The translations under genes were made by a program, and so were the position numbers. Shown here one piece after another: positions 10,604 to 19,407 of a DNA stretch of 64,000 nt (position 1 is the stretch's first letter; the number at the start of each line of letters is the position of its first letter). The DNA is from Gp6-AA40 sp963818645. GTDB lineage: Bacteria > Acidobacteriota > Vicinamibacteria > Vicinamibacterales > UBA2999. The notes beneath the pieces are model-generated. The model was given only the letters and a program-made list of their open reading frames with translations, did not search any database and was not told the origin of the DNA. The stretch is from the NCBI GenBank assembly GCA_963818645.1, contig CAWFTF010000020.1, positions 124,001 to 188,000 of the forward strand, read 5' to 3'.

Positions 10604-12200
10604 GCTCCAGTGGCACCGGAGTCTGTACTGGCGCATTGCGCTGGGACTCTTCGCGTTCCTCGCCTTGATGCTTGCCGCCCAGGGCGCGCTCTTCCTCTGG
10701 ATGACGGATCGCATTGCCGGGTCGATGCCGGCGCGATCGCCACGTCGCCTCGCCGAGCTCGTCGCGACAGACGTCAGTGCCGCGATGAACGTCAACGCAA
10801 ACCTCGATCTTCACAGCTATCTCCCTGAGCAGTTCGGCGAGATCCTCCAGACGTTCGTCGTCATCATGCGAGACGGACGCACGTTCTCGAATCACAACGA
10901 TGTACCCGAGGCGCTGCTCGAAGCCGTTCGAGAAGAGCAGCGATTCATGAACGAACGGCCGCGAGGCTTCGGGCGTCGCGGTGACGGCCCCGGGCCGTTC
11001 GGAGGCGGGCCGGGCGGGCGGTTCGGTGGCGGGCCGGGCGGTGGCGATCCGGGCGGACCGTTCGACGCCGGCCCCGGCCCTCCTCGCCCACGCCCCCCGG
11101 ACGGCGAACCGCGCGAGCCCGATGGCGATCGTCCTCCGCCACGACGGCCGCCGCGTCGAGGAGAATTCGCGCCGATTGTCGTCAGCGGTATGCCGATCGG
11201 CCGCGTCATCGTGCTGCCGGGCGGCCCCTCGTTCTGGAGAATCCTCACGAGGCTTGGTCCGACGATGGCGCCTGTGGCGGCGGGGGTGCTCGGCGTCGGC
11301 ATGATGGTGATCGCGTTCGTGGTGTTCGGTCCCGCGCGGCGGCGGCTCCTGGCTGTTCAAGACGCAACCGAGCGACTCGGGGCCGGCGATCTGGACGCAC
11401 GCGCGCCTGACAACGGCGGCGACGAGGTTGCCGCGGTTGCGCGATCGTTCAACAAGATGGCCGTGGAACTCGCGAGCCGTGCGCGCGCGCTTGACGCGTC
11501 CGACAACGCCCGCCGTCAGTTGCTCGCCGATGTCTCGCACGAGTTGATGACGCCGCTCACTGCGATGCGTGGCTACATCGAGACGCTCGGCATGTCCGAA
11601 CTGAAACTGGACTCGCCCACTCGTGAACGCTACCTGCGCATCGTCACCGACGAGACCCATCGCCTCGAGAGCATCATTGGCGACCTGCTCGACCTCGCGC
11701 GCCTCGAAGGAGGCGGCACGTCGATGCGTCGAGAGCGCGTGGACGTGAAAGCGATCTTCGCGCGCGTGGCCGCGCGCCATGAACGCGAATTGCAGGAGCG
11801 AGGCGTGCGGCTCGTTCAGCGCGTCGAGCCTGGCGCGGAGGTTGTTGTCGGCGACCCGGATCGGCTCGAGCAGGCGTTGCAGAACCTGGCCGCGAACGCA
11901 CTGCGACACGCGCCCGAGGGTGGCGAGATTGTCCTGAGTAGCTCCGTGGGGCCGGACGGCTCGATGCTGAGCGTTCGTGATACCGGACCAGGAATACCTG
12001 AGGAGCACCTGCCACTGATCTTCGAGCGCTTCTACAAGGTTGACGCGGCACGCAAGGCAGCGGGGGGCAGCGGTCTCGGGCTGTCGATCGTCAAGGCGAT
12101 CGTCGAGCGGCACGGCGGCCGCATCAGCGCGAGAAATGACAACGGTGCGGTGTTCGAGATCGTTCTCCCGCCCGCGACGGATCCCGTCTCCGCATCATGA
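10596..12200 (+). CDS. sensor histidine kinase with Gly/Pro-rich extracytoplasmic domain
   Basis: Partner kinase of the regulator just upstream. TM1 is at about 12-36, the extracytoplasmic region at about 37-220, TM2 at about 222-246, HAMP at about 247-300, and HisKA with H315 in ADVSHELMTPL. HATPase motifs follow: N-box NLAANALRHAP, G1 DTGPGIPEEHLP, G2 GGSGLGLSIVKA. Between about 124 and 190 the extracytoplasmic part is almost pure Gly/Pro/Arg/Phe/Asp (GGPGGRFGGGPGGG, then a Pro/Arg/Asp stretch), so the ligand-sensing fold is interrupted by a flexible insert. The same GGPGG composition occurs in the divergently transcribed receptor. The signal sensed is unknown. Confidence 0.93.
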   Translation: MSRLQWHRSLYWRIALGLFAFLALMLAAQGALFLWMTDRIAGSMPARSPRRLAELVATDVSAAMNVNANLDLHSYLPEQFGEILQTFVVIMRDGRTFSNHNDVPEALLEAVREEQRFMNERPRGFGRRGDGPGPFGGGPGGRFGGGPGGGDPGGPFDAGPGPPRPRPPDGEPREPDGDRPPPRRPPRRGEFAPIVVSGMPIGRVIVLPGGPSFWRILTRLGPTMAPVAAGVLGVGMMVIAFVVFGPARRRLLAVQDATERLGAGDLDARAPDNGGDEVAAVARSFNKMAVELASRARALDASDNARRQLLADVSHELMTPLTAMRGYIETLGMSELKLDSPTRERYLRIVTDETHRLESIIGDLLDLARLEGGGTSMRRERVDVKAIFARVAARHERELQERGVRLVQRVEPGAEVVVGDPDRLEQALQNLAANALRHAPEGGEIVLSSSVGPDGSMLSVRDTGPGIPEEHLPLIFERFYKVDAARKAAGGSGLGLSIVKAIVERHGGRISARNDNGAVFEIVLPPATDPVSAS

Positions 12201-12322
12201 CAGCTGTCGCCGTGTGGCGACGCGTCCGCACGGTTTCTCACTCCAGTTACAATGAAATCCGGCTTACGGTCGCGGCACGACCGTTGCCTGCGTCATCAGT
12301 GGGATTGATCCCGGAGGTCATC

Positions 12323-13267
12323 GTGACCCTAGGCAAACGAACCACTGCTGCTGCCGTCATAGCAGCTGCCATCCTCTTACTGCCCGGGCTTGCCCAGGCA
12401 CAACGACAGGCAACATCACGTCAGGCGGTGGCGCGTCCCGTTCCTGCCCGGCCGGTTTATGGCGGCGGCGTCTATCGCGGGCCGGCGGTCTATCGACCTT
12501 ATTACGCCAGCCCATATTGGTATGGCGGGTACTACCCGTACTACGGATACGGCTACCCGTTCGCCTTCTCGGTTGGATTCGGATGTTGTGGGTATCCGTA
12601 CTACGGGTACCCGTATTACGGCTATCCGTACGGCTACGCCTACGACAACAGCGCGTCGCTACGTCTGCAGGTGAGTCCTCGTGAAGCCGAGGTCTTCATC
12701 GACGGCTACTACGCGGGCACGGTCGATGACTTCGACGGTACCTTCCAGCGTCTGCACGTCGAACCTGGCGACCACGAACTCGAAGTCTTCATGCCCGGCC
12801 ATCGCAGCTACCAGCAGAAGGTCTATCTGCAACCGGGAAAGACATTCAACGTGCGTCACGAGATGGAGCAGCTCGGGCCAGGCGAGGCCGAACCCGCGCG
12901 ACCTGTCGTCAAGTCTCGACCCACGGGTCCACCTTCATCGAGGTCCAGGCGCCATGCGCCGAACGAGCCGCGAGAAGGCGATCCGGGCGCGGCAGGTCCG
13001 GAAGAAAATTTGGAACGAGCACCTGAGCGAGGTCCGCGCTCGGAGTTCGGTTCGCTCGCGCTACGCGTGCAGCCCGGCGACGCACGCATCACGATCGATG
13101 GTGAGCCGTGGGAGAACTCCGGGGACAACGAACGGTTCGTCCTTCAGCTTGGACCCGGCGTTCACAACGTGCAGATTCGCAAGGACGGGTATCGGACCTA
13201 CATGACCGATATCACCGTGCGCCCCGGCGAGACCACGACGCTCAATGTGGCGATGACGCCCAAGTAA
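12323..13267 (+). CDS. secreted PEGA-domain protein with Tyr/Gly-rich segment
   Basis: The GTG at 12323 is preceded by GGAGGT at 12313-12318, so it is preferred over in-frame codons back to 12197. A signal peptide ends at LAQA-Q. Residues about 45-110 are Tyr/Gly/Pro-rich (repeats of YGYPYYGYP). A PEGA-type beta-sandwich follows (LRLQVSPREAEVFIDGYYAG), then a Pro/Arg/Glu-rich linker and a second PEGA domain (LALRVQPGDARITIDGEPW). PEGA domains are surface or periplasmic modules, possibly binding cell-envelope components; no enzymatic motif is visible. It lies 122 nt downstream of the histidine kinase, possibly in the same transcript. Confidence 0.85.
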   Translation: MTLGKRTTAAAVIAAAILLLPGLAQAQRQATSRQAVARPVPARPVYGGGVYRGPAVYRPYYASPYWYGGYYPYYGYGYPFAFSVGFGCCGYPYYGYPYYGYPYGYAYDNSASLRLQVSPREAEVFIDGYYAGTVDDFDGTFQRLHVEPGDHELEVFMPGHRSYQQKVYLQPGKTFNVRHEMEQLGPGEAEPARPVVKSRPTGPPSSRSRRHAPNEPREGDPGAAGPEENLERAPERGPRSEFGSLALRVQPGDARITIDGEPWENSGDNERFVLQLGPGVHNVQIRKDGYRTYMTDITVRPGETTTLNVAMTPK

Positions 13268-13358
13268 GTAGGCAGTAAGCGGTAGGCAGTAGGCCGGGTC
13301 CTGTTCTTCGGACCCGGCGGGTCTACAAAGCAAGACCCTCGCCTACGGCCTACTGCCA
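13264..13358. terminator. hairpin and GTAGGC heptamer repeat between convergent genes
   Basis: GCCGGGTC (13293-13300) pairs with GACCCGGC (13311-13318) around a 10-nt loop. Flanking heptamer-like units (AGTAAGC, GGTAGGC, AGTAGGC) at 13275-13294 are matched by inverted copies at 13341-13357. The structure lies at the junction of the convergent PEGA and tannase genes and could terminate both. The last codons of the tannase frame (GGSRP) are made from the repeat. Confidence 0.5.
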
Positions 13359-14861
13359 CCACAGACGAAGTTACCAGCATCATCAACACTGCCGGTCCCC
13401 TTGTATTTCGCCACAGCAGGCCACGCGCACAGCGGTCGCGTGCGATCGACTTTGCCATCGCGAACGCGAGAGGCGCTCACCTGCTCAGGCGCTTTGCCGC
13501 CGTCTCTCCAGGCATCGAGCGCAGCAACCATGTCGAACGTGCTCGTGCCGTTTCCGCCACCGCAGTGACCCATGCCCGGCACCATGAAGACTCGCACCGA
13601 GTCTTTCGCACCGCTCGTCTTCTGTTGAATCTGCCCGTAGTACTTCACCAGGTTGCCAGGTGGAATGCCTGGCTCGGCCCAGCCCTGATACATGATCAGT
13701 TTGCCGCCGCGTTTTGTGAAGTGGCTGAGATCCGTGTCGGTCGCATCGAAGACAAGATTGCCGCCCTTGCTCGCGCGCTCCACATCGGAGTCATAGTTCA
13801 ACGTCTTCGGATCCCAGTTGGGATCCTTGAAGACGATGTACTTGAAGTAGTCGACGGCGTAACTGACCGGCACTGGATTCCAACCAAGCTCGCTGCCCCG
13901 CTCGAGCCCAGCGAAGATGTGATGCCCCGTTCGTGGATTCGAAGGACCCGCGTAGATTCGTCGGACGCCGTCCACTTGTTCCTGCGTGAGGCAGGACGCA
14001 CTGTCGGCTCCCTGCTTGCAGGCCAGCACCTGGGGATCGAACGTGCAGGCGAGCGGATTCTCGAGCACGCCATCCTTCGCGCCGTCGAGCTCGTCGCACG
14101 CGTTGAGCACGGCGTCGTGCAGCATCGTCAGCTTCTCGCGCGGAAGCGCGGACGCCGGATCGGCGAGCGCCTGAGAGAACCAGATCTGACCAAAGGCCTG
14201 TGTGGACGTGTGGCTCGCAGGTGCCCCGCCGACGATGCCATCGAAGTCCTCGGGATAGCGCTGGGCGGCCGTGACCGCCTGACGACCACCTGTCGAACAT
14301 CCATTGAAGTACGAGAGCTTCGGCGCGTTGCCGAACAACCCCATCCACCGTCGCCTTCGCGGCGACCGTCGTCTCGTGAATCGCTCGATGCGCAAAATCG
14401 ATCAGCGCATCGTCATTCGCAAACGTGTTGGTCGATGGCCCTGTGTGTCCGGTGTCGGTGCTGGCTGCCGCGTAGCCGGCCGCAAGCGCGTTCGCCATCG
14501 CGGGATAGCTGATGGTGCCCGCGAATCCGCCATTCCCAACCACCTGCAGCTTGCCATTCCAGCCGGACGAAGGCAGCCAGACCTCCGCTTTGATGTCGGA
14601 CTGCGCACCGGGCTTGAGTGTCACGGCAACGCGACAAAACGATCCGAGTTTCGCGAATGGATTCTGGCCTCCGGGCGGGACACCCGCTCGTCCGCTTGGC
14701 GGAGCGAAGGAACCTGTCGCGACCGTCTGCGCAAGCGTCACGGTGCCGTGCGGGACGGCGAGCGACGCGAGGCTCTCGCACGTCGCTGCGGATGCCGACG
14801 ATGCCCACGCAGCCAAGACTCCAGCGAAGATTGTTATAAGGGCGCTTCGAGTCCGTCTCAT
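13343..14861 (-). CDS. tannase/feruloyl esterase family protein, one frameshift
   Basis: A secreted alpha/beta-hydrolase of the tannase family, which hydrolyses ester bonds of gallate or hydroxycinnamate. The ATG at 14861 opens a signal peptide ending ASSASAATC. The N-terminal half reads to VAAKATVDG; the second half resumes in another frame at LFGNAPKLSYFNGCSTGGR, which holds the nucleophile Ser of the CSTGG motif. Later come NPRTGHHIFAGLERG, FTKRGGKLIMYQGWAEPGI and the catalytic His in MVPGMGHCGGG. The break is at about 14340, at a GGGG run, so a homopolymer error is likely. The family is normally about 500-550 residues and the joined length fits. Galloyl ester cleavage would feed gallate to the pathway represented by galD. 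Confidence 0.85.
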
Positions 14862-14899
14862 GCGGCGGAGTGTAGCCCAGTTTCTGGTACGCTGAGTGT

Positions 14900-16423
14900 G
14901 TGTCTCAGCCAATCCCTCATCTTCAGGTCAGCCTTCCGCGTCGTCGAGCGATAACCGCCGGACTCCTTCTCGGAATGAGCCTCGGTGCGCTCGAGGCGAC
15001 AGTCGTCAGCACGGCGATGCCAACCGTCATCGCGACACTGGGAGGGCTGGCTCACTACAGCTGGGTGTTCTCCGCGTACCTGCTCACGTCAACAGCCTCA
15101 GTTCCGATCTGGGGACGTCTTTCCGATCTATACGGCCGGCGTCGCATGTATCTGCTCGGCGTCGCTGTCTTCCTGGTCGGTTCGGTGATGTCTGGTGCGG
15201 CTACGAGCATGTTCACGCTGATTGCGGCGCGAGCGATTCAGGGACTCGGCGCGGGCGCCATCATCCCGATGAGCATGACGATCGTTGGCGAGCTCTACAC
15301 GCTGGCGGAACGCGCACGGACACAGGCACTCTTCAGCGGCGTCTGGGGTGTGGCGTCGATTGCCGGCCCGCTCGTCGGTGGATACGTCACCGACGCACTG
15401 TCGTGGCGTTGGGTCTTCTATCTGAACGTGCCGTTCGGATTCTGCTGCATGGCCGTGATCGCGCTCGCGTATCCCGCCGCACGACTCACGCGGCAGGTAC
15501 AAGTTGACTGGCTCGGTGCGGCGCTGCTCTTCTCAGGCATCAGCACGCTGCTGATCGCGATCGGTGGCGACGCCGGGTCGTCCCTGCTGTGGCTTGCCGC
15601 CACGGTCGTCCTGCTGGGAGGCTTCGTCGTCGCTCAGCGTCGAGCCGCGGAGCCGATTCTTCCGCTCTCGCTCGTTCGACTGCCGGTTATCTCGCGCACG
15701 ATCGTCGTGGTCTTCCTGGTCGGCATCGCAATGTTTGGCGCCATCGCTTTCATCCCGCTCTTCGTGCAGAGCGTCCAGGGCGGTACTGCGACACAGGCGG
15801 GACAGGTGCTCACGCCGCTGTTTCTCGGCTGGGTCGTGATGTCGATTGTCGGCGCGCGCATCACCGTGCGAATCGGGTACCGGGTGTCGGCGATCGGAGG
15901 CAGCATCCTGATGACCGCAGGGTTCCTCGGGCTCAGCTTGCTCGACAGCCATTCGCCGCGAATGACGCTGCTCGTGAGCTGCACGATTCTCGGCGCGGGA
16001 ATGGGCATGCAGATGCTGTCGCTGCTGCTTGCGGTTCAACACGCCGTCGATCGCTCGCAGCTCGGGCTCGCCACTTCGCTCAACCAGTTCTCACGCAGTG
16101 TCGGCGCAGCACTCGGTGTGTCCGCGATGGGCGCGATCCTCGCGCGCGGCCTCACCGGACTCGCACTGCCCGGTGGCGCGGAAAGTGCGCTGGCGTCCGG
16201 CGCCATCGCGCTGTCCGGACCGATGCGCGATCAGTTCGCTGGCGCGCTGCATCGCGTGTTCATCGCGGGCGCCGTCGTCTCAGGCGTTGGTCTCCTGGCG
16301 ACGATGTTTCTGCCGCCTGTGAGCTTCTCGCACGGTGTGCCCGCAGCTGCCGGCGAGCAGATGCTCGAAGCGGAGATGACGAATCTCCAGCCCGAAGACG
16401 AGCCGATCGCTATAAACGAGTAG
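14900..16423 (+). CDS. MFS multidrug/solute exporter, DHA2 (14-TM) type
   Basis: A 507-residue proton-coupled exporter. Fourteen hydrophobic segments can be counted. MFS motif A is GRLSDLYGRRRMYLLG after TM2, and the DHA2 motif around TM1 is GALEATVVSTAMPTV. Starts at GTG 14900, 38 nt from the divergent tannase start. The C-terminus (residues about 480-507) is hydrophilic and acidic. Substrate unknown; phenolic efflux would fit the neighbourhood but is inference. Confidence 0.92.
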   Translation: MSQPIPHLQVSLPRRRAITAGLLLGMSLGALEATVVSTAMPTVIATLGGLAHYSWVFSAYLLTSTASVPIWGRLSDLYGRRRMYLLGVAVFLVGSVMSGAATSMFTLIAARAIQGLGAGAIIPMSMTIVGELYTLAERARTQALFSGVWGVASIAGPLVGGYVTDALSWRWVFYLNVPFGFCCMAVIALAYPAARLTRQVQVDWLGAALLFSGISTLLIAIGGDAGSSLLWLAATVVLLGGFVVAQRRAAEPILPLSLVRLPVISRTIVVVFLVGIAMFGAIAFIPLFVQSVQGGTATQAGQVLTPLFLGWVVMSIVGARITVRIGYRVSAIGGSILMTAGFLGLSLLDSHSPRMTLLVSCTILGAGMGMQMLSLLLAVQHAVDRSQLGLATSLNQFSRSVGAALGVSAMGAILARGLTGLALPGGAESALASGAIALSGPMRDQFAGALHRVFIAGAVVSGVGLLATMFLPPVSFSHGVPAAAGEQMLEAEMTNLQPEDEPIAINE

Positions 16424-16431
16424 AACTTCGA

Positions 16432-16510
16432 TCAACTCCCAACTTCCAACTCCCAACTCCCAATCCAAGTTGGGAGTTCTTGGGAATTGGGAGTTGGGAA
16501 TTGGGAATTG
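16432..16510. repeat. TTGGGAR heptamer repeat, inverted arms
   Basis: Left arm 16432-16466 is built of CAACTCCCAA-type units. The right arm 16468-16510 is the inverted version (TTGGGAG, TTGGGAA, period 7). The arms can fold into a long imperfect hairpin. It fills the gap between the exporter stop and the aldo/keto reductase, ending 4 nt before its ATG, so the reductase has no independent ribosome-binding-site space. Confidence 0.8.
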
Positions 16511-16514
16511 ACGA

Positions 16515-17549
16515 ATGGAACAACGACAGTTGGGAGCTTCGGGCCTGATGGTGCCTGTTCTGAGCCTGGGCACCGGAACGTTCGGCGGCGGTAACAGCGA
16601 GTTCTTCAAGGCCTGGGGCGCAAACAACGCCGACGGTGCGACGCGGCTCGTGGACATCTGTCTCGACGCGGGGCTCACGATGTTCGACTCGGCGAACATC
16701 TATTCGAACGGTCAGGCCGAAGAGATTCTGGGACAGGCAATCAAAGGCCGGCGCGATCGAGTGCTCATCTCCACGAAGGGCACGTTCAGAGCCGGCGCCG
16801 GGCCAAACGATGTGGGCTCGTCGCGATATCACCTCATTCAGGCGGTCGAGGCAAGCCTGCGCCGGCTGGGCACCGACTACATCGACCTCTATCAGTTGCA
16901 CGGCTTCGATGCGAAGACACCCGTCGAGGAAGCCCTCAGCACGCTCGACGATCTGGTGAAGGCCGGCAAGATTCGATACATCGGCTGCTCGAACTTCTCC
17001 GGCTGGCACCTGATGAAGTCAATGGCGGTTTCAGAGAAGTACGGCTGGTCGCGCTACGTTGCCCACCAGGCGTATTACTCGCTCATCGGCCGCGACTTCG
17101 AATGGGAGCTTATGCCGCTTGCGCTGGATCAGCGCATCGCGACCGTGGTCTGGAGTCCGCTCGGCTGGGGACGACTCACGGGCAAGATCCGGCGAGGACA
17201 GCCGCTACCCGAGACGAGTCGCCTGCGCAGTCAGGTCGTGATCGACTTCGGTCCGCCGGTCGCGGACGAAGCGCTCTACAAAGTTGTCGATGCGCTGGAT
17301 CTCGTCGCCGCCGAAACCGGCAAGACCGTACCGCAGGTTGCGCTGAACTGGCTGCTGCAGCGCCCGACGGTCGCGACGCTCATCATCGGCGCGCGAAACG
17401 AGGAGCAATTGAGGCAGAATCTCGGGGCGATCGGTTGGAACCTGACGGCGGCGCAGGTGGCGGCACTCGACGCCGCAAGCGCCACGACACCGGCGTATCC
17501 TTACTGGCACCAGAACGGCTTCAGAGAGAGGAATCCCTCTCCGGTATAA
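16515..17549 (+). CDS. aldo/keto reductase
   Basis: A 344-residue NADPH-type oxidoreductase on a TIM barrel. The catalytic tetrad is visible: Asp and Tyr in MFDSANIYSNGQAEE, Lys in LISTKGTF, His in LYQLHGFD. The cofactor-binding C-terminal segment is IIGARNEEQLRQNLGAIGW. Close to the family's YghZ/general AKR branch; substrate unknown. Downstream of the exporter and followed by a creatininase-like gene after 34 nt, so possibly one operon (16515-19407). Confidence 0.93.
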   Translation: MEQRQLGASGLMVPVLSLGTGTFGGGNSEFFKAWGANNADGATRLVDICLDAGLTMFDSANIYSNGQAEEILGQAIKGRRDRVLISTKGTFRAGAGPNDVGSSRYHLIQAVEASLRRLGTDYIDLYQLHGFDAKTPVEEALSTLDDLVKAGKIRYIGCSNFSGWHLMKSMAVSEKYGWSRYVAHQAYYSLIGRDFEWELMPLALDQRIATVVWSPLGWGRLTGKIRRGQPLPETSRLRSQVVIDFGPPVADEALYKVVDALDLVAAETGKTVPQVALNWLLQRPTVATLIIGARNEEQLRQNLGAIGWNLTAAQVAALDAASATTPAYPYWHQNGFRERNPSPV

Positions 17550-17583
17550 CTCCGTAATGCGTAGCCACCTTCAGGAGATCAGC

Positions 17584-18381
17584 ATGCAGCGACTACTGAC
17601 CGCGATCGTCGTCGTCTTCATCGCCACGATCGCCTCTGCCCAGACGCGTTCGGTGTTCATCGAAGATCTGACGTCTTACGAGCTTCGTGACGCGATGGCG
17701 GCGGGCAAGACGTCGGCGATCCTCTTCGCAGGCGGCATCGAACAGAACGGGCCGCACATGGCGCTCATCAAGCACAACCTGATCGCGCGCTACGTCGCCG
17801 GGCAGATTGCCGAGCGCACGGGCAACGCGCTGGTCTATCCGATCATGCCGTTCTCACCCGCTGGCGACCCGGTTGCCAGGACCGGTCACATGCGCTTCCC
17901 CGGTACGGTCAGCATCTCTTCCGAGGTCTTCCTGGGTGTGATGCGCCAGGCGGCACAAAGCGCCGCGGCAGCCGGCTTCAAGAATATCTTCCTGATGGGC
18001 GAGCACGGTCAGGGGCAATCCGAGCTTCGCGTGGCCGCCGAGAGCGTGGATGCCGACTGGCGCGCGAAAGGCGTGCGCGTGTACTACGTGTCCGACGTCA
18101 ACACAAAGGCCGGCCAGCAGATTAATGCCTACCTCAAAGAGAAGAACATCGTCGGCGGCGGCCACGCCGCGGTGGCCGAGACGTCGCAGGTGATGTTCCT
18201 CGACCAGGGCAAAACACTGATCCATGCAGACAAGTTCGCGGTCAGCGCAGCGGGACCAGAAACAACGACCGGCGTCGGCGGCAATCCCGGTCCGGCGACG
18301 GTCGAGTTGGGGAAGCAGTTCCTCGAGTTCAAGATCACCGCGGCCATGGATCAGATGAACGCGCTGATGACGCAGAAGTAA
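17584..18381 (+). CDS. secreted creatininase-family amidohydrolase
   Basis: The start ATG 17584 is chosen because AGGAG lies just upstream and a signal peptide follows (MQRLLTAIVVVFIATIASAQ). The creatininase fold is shown by GGIEQNGPHMAL, TGHMRFPGTVSIS, FLMGEHGQGQSEL and GGGHAAVAETS, which supply most metal ligands (Glu, His, His, Glu). The usual Asp a few residues after GPH is replaced by Lys-His-Asn (ALIKHN), so metal coordination may differ from creatininase. Secreted, unlike classical cytosolic creatininase. True substrate unknown; an amide or lactam is expected. Confidence 0.82.
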   Translation: MQRLLTAIVVVFIATIASAQTRSVFIEDLTSYELRDAMAAGKTSAILFAGGIEQNGPHMALIKHNLIARYVAGQIAERTGNALVYPIMPFSPAGDPVARTGHMRFPGTVSISSEVFLGVMRQAAQSAAAAGFKNIFLMGEHGQGQSELRVAAESVDADWRAKGVRVYYVSDVNTKAGQQINAYLKEKNIVGGGHAAVAETSQVMFLDQGKTLIHADKFAVSAAGPETTTGVGGNPGPATVELGKQFLEFKITAAMDQMNALMTQK

Positions 18382-18393
18382 CCGAAGGGCACT

Positions 18394-19407
18394 ATGACAC
18401 GACGCATTCTCACCGCAGCGGCCATCGTCACGTTCGCGTCGACGGCCTTTCTTGTCGCCGACGCGAATCATCCCACCGGGACTCGCGGAGTCCTGCTGAT
18501 CGACAAGGTCGGTGGTCAGATCAGGTTCGTCGACCCGGTGACGTACAAGGAGCGGGCGGCGTTCAAGGTCGCGACCAATCCGCATGACTTCGTGCTGACC
18601 GCGGATCGCAAGACAGCTTACGTGCCTCTCTACGGCGACGGCATCTACGGAAGGAATCCGAACCCCGGCCACGAGGTCGTGATCGTGGACATGGATGCTC
18701 AGAAGATCGTCGGGACGATCGACACTGCGCCGTACCGCGCACCACACGGGATTCAAATCGACGCGAACGGCACCGTCTACGTGAGCAGCGATCTCGACCG
18801 CAAGCTGCTCGTGATCGATCCCAAGGCTCGCAAGGTGACGCACGCCATCGACACTGAGGGCACGACGCACTGGATTGGAATCCTGCCAAACGGCAGCAAA
18901 ATCTACGCAACCAACAAGAACGACGGCCCGTTCATCAGCGTCATCGACCTGAAGACGCACAAGATGACGGGCAAGATCCCGGTGCCTGGTGGCACGCAGG
19001 GAATCGCTGTCTCACCGGATGGCAAGCGGGTCGTGGTGATGGCGTCCGCTGAGCCGACTGCACTCGTCATCGATCCCGCGACCGACACAATCGTCGACCG
19101 GATCACGCTCGCGAATCAGAAGGGCGGCGGCTACAAGGTCTACTACAGCCCGGACGGCAAGTATCTGCTGACCATGAACCTCGGTTCGTCGGGGATCAAT
19201 ATTTTCGATGCGGCGAACCTGCATGGTGAACAACACACCGTCACCGTCGGCAAAGACCCGATGGGGTTTGGATTCTCTGCCGATGGCAAGACCGTGCTCG
19301 TCGCCAACCATGGCGACGGCACCGTCTCGGTGGTCGATCTGACGACGAAGAAGGAATCGAGCCGATTCCAGGCGGGAACCGGCATCGAGACACTCACCTA
19401 CTACTAG
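18394..19407 (+). CDS. YncE-like secreted beta-propeller protein
   Basis: A 337-residue protein with signal peptide (MTRRILTAAAIVTFASTAFLV) and seven WD-like/YVTN-type blades: repeated units such as VVIVDMDAQKIVGTID, VLVANHGDGTVSVVDL and GIAVSPDGKRVVVM. Members bind ligands or act as partners of periplasmic redox enzymes; no catalytic residue is recognisable. It lies 12 nt downstream of the creatininase-like gene, so probably co-transcribed. Its TAG overlaps the TAG of the convergent gene within CTAG at 19404-19407. Confidence 0.85.
   Translation: MTRRILTAAAIVTFASTAFLVADANHPTGTRGVLLIDKVGGQIRFVDPVTYKERAAFKVATNPHDFVLTADRKTAYVPLYGDGIYGRNPNPGHEVVIVDMDAQKIVGTIDTAPYRAPHGIQIDANGTVYVSSDLDRKLLVIDPKARKVTHAIDTEGTTHWIGILPNGSKIYATNKNDGPFISVIDLKTHKMTGKIPVPGGTQGIAVSPDGKRVVVMASAEPTALVIDPATDTIVDRITLANQKGGGYKVYYSPDGKYLLTMNLGSSGINIFDAANLHGEQHTVTVGKDPMGFGFSADGKTVLVANHGDGTVSVVDLTTKKESSRFQAGTGIETLTYY

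Noticed and set aside
10452..12113. 553-codon open frame on the minus strand opposite the histidine kinase
   Set aside because: The plus-strand kinase has all catalytic motifs; the antisense product has none and is of shadow composition.
16432..16510. CRISPR array
   Set aside because: The repeat unit is 7 nt with inverted arms and no unique spacers of 30-40 nt; the same holds for the other repeat loci. No cas gene is present.
17557..18381. Creatininase-like gene starting at 17557
   Set aside because: The later ATG at 17584 has AGGAG just upstream and places the signal peptide at the N-terminus.
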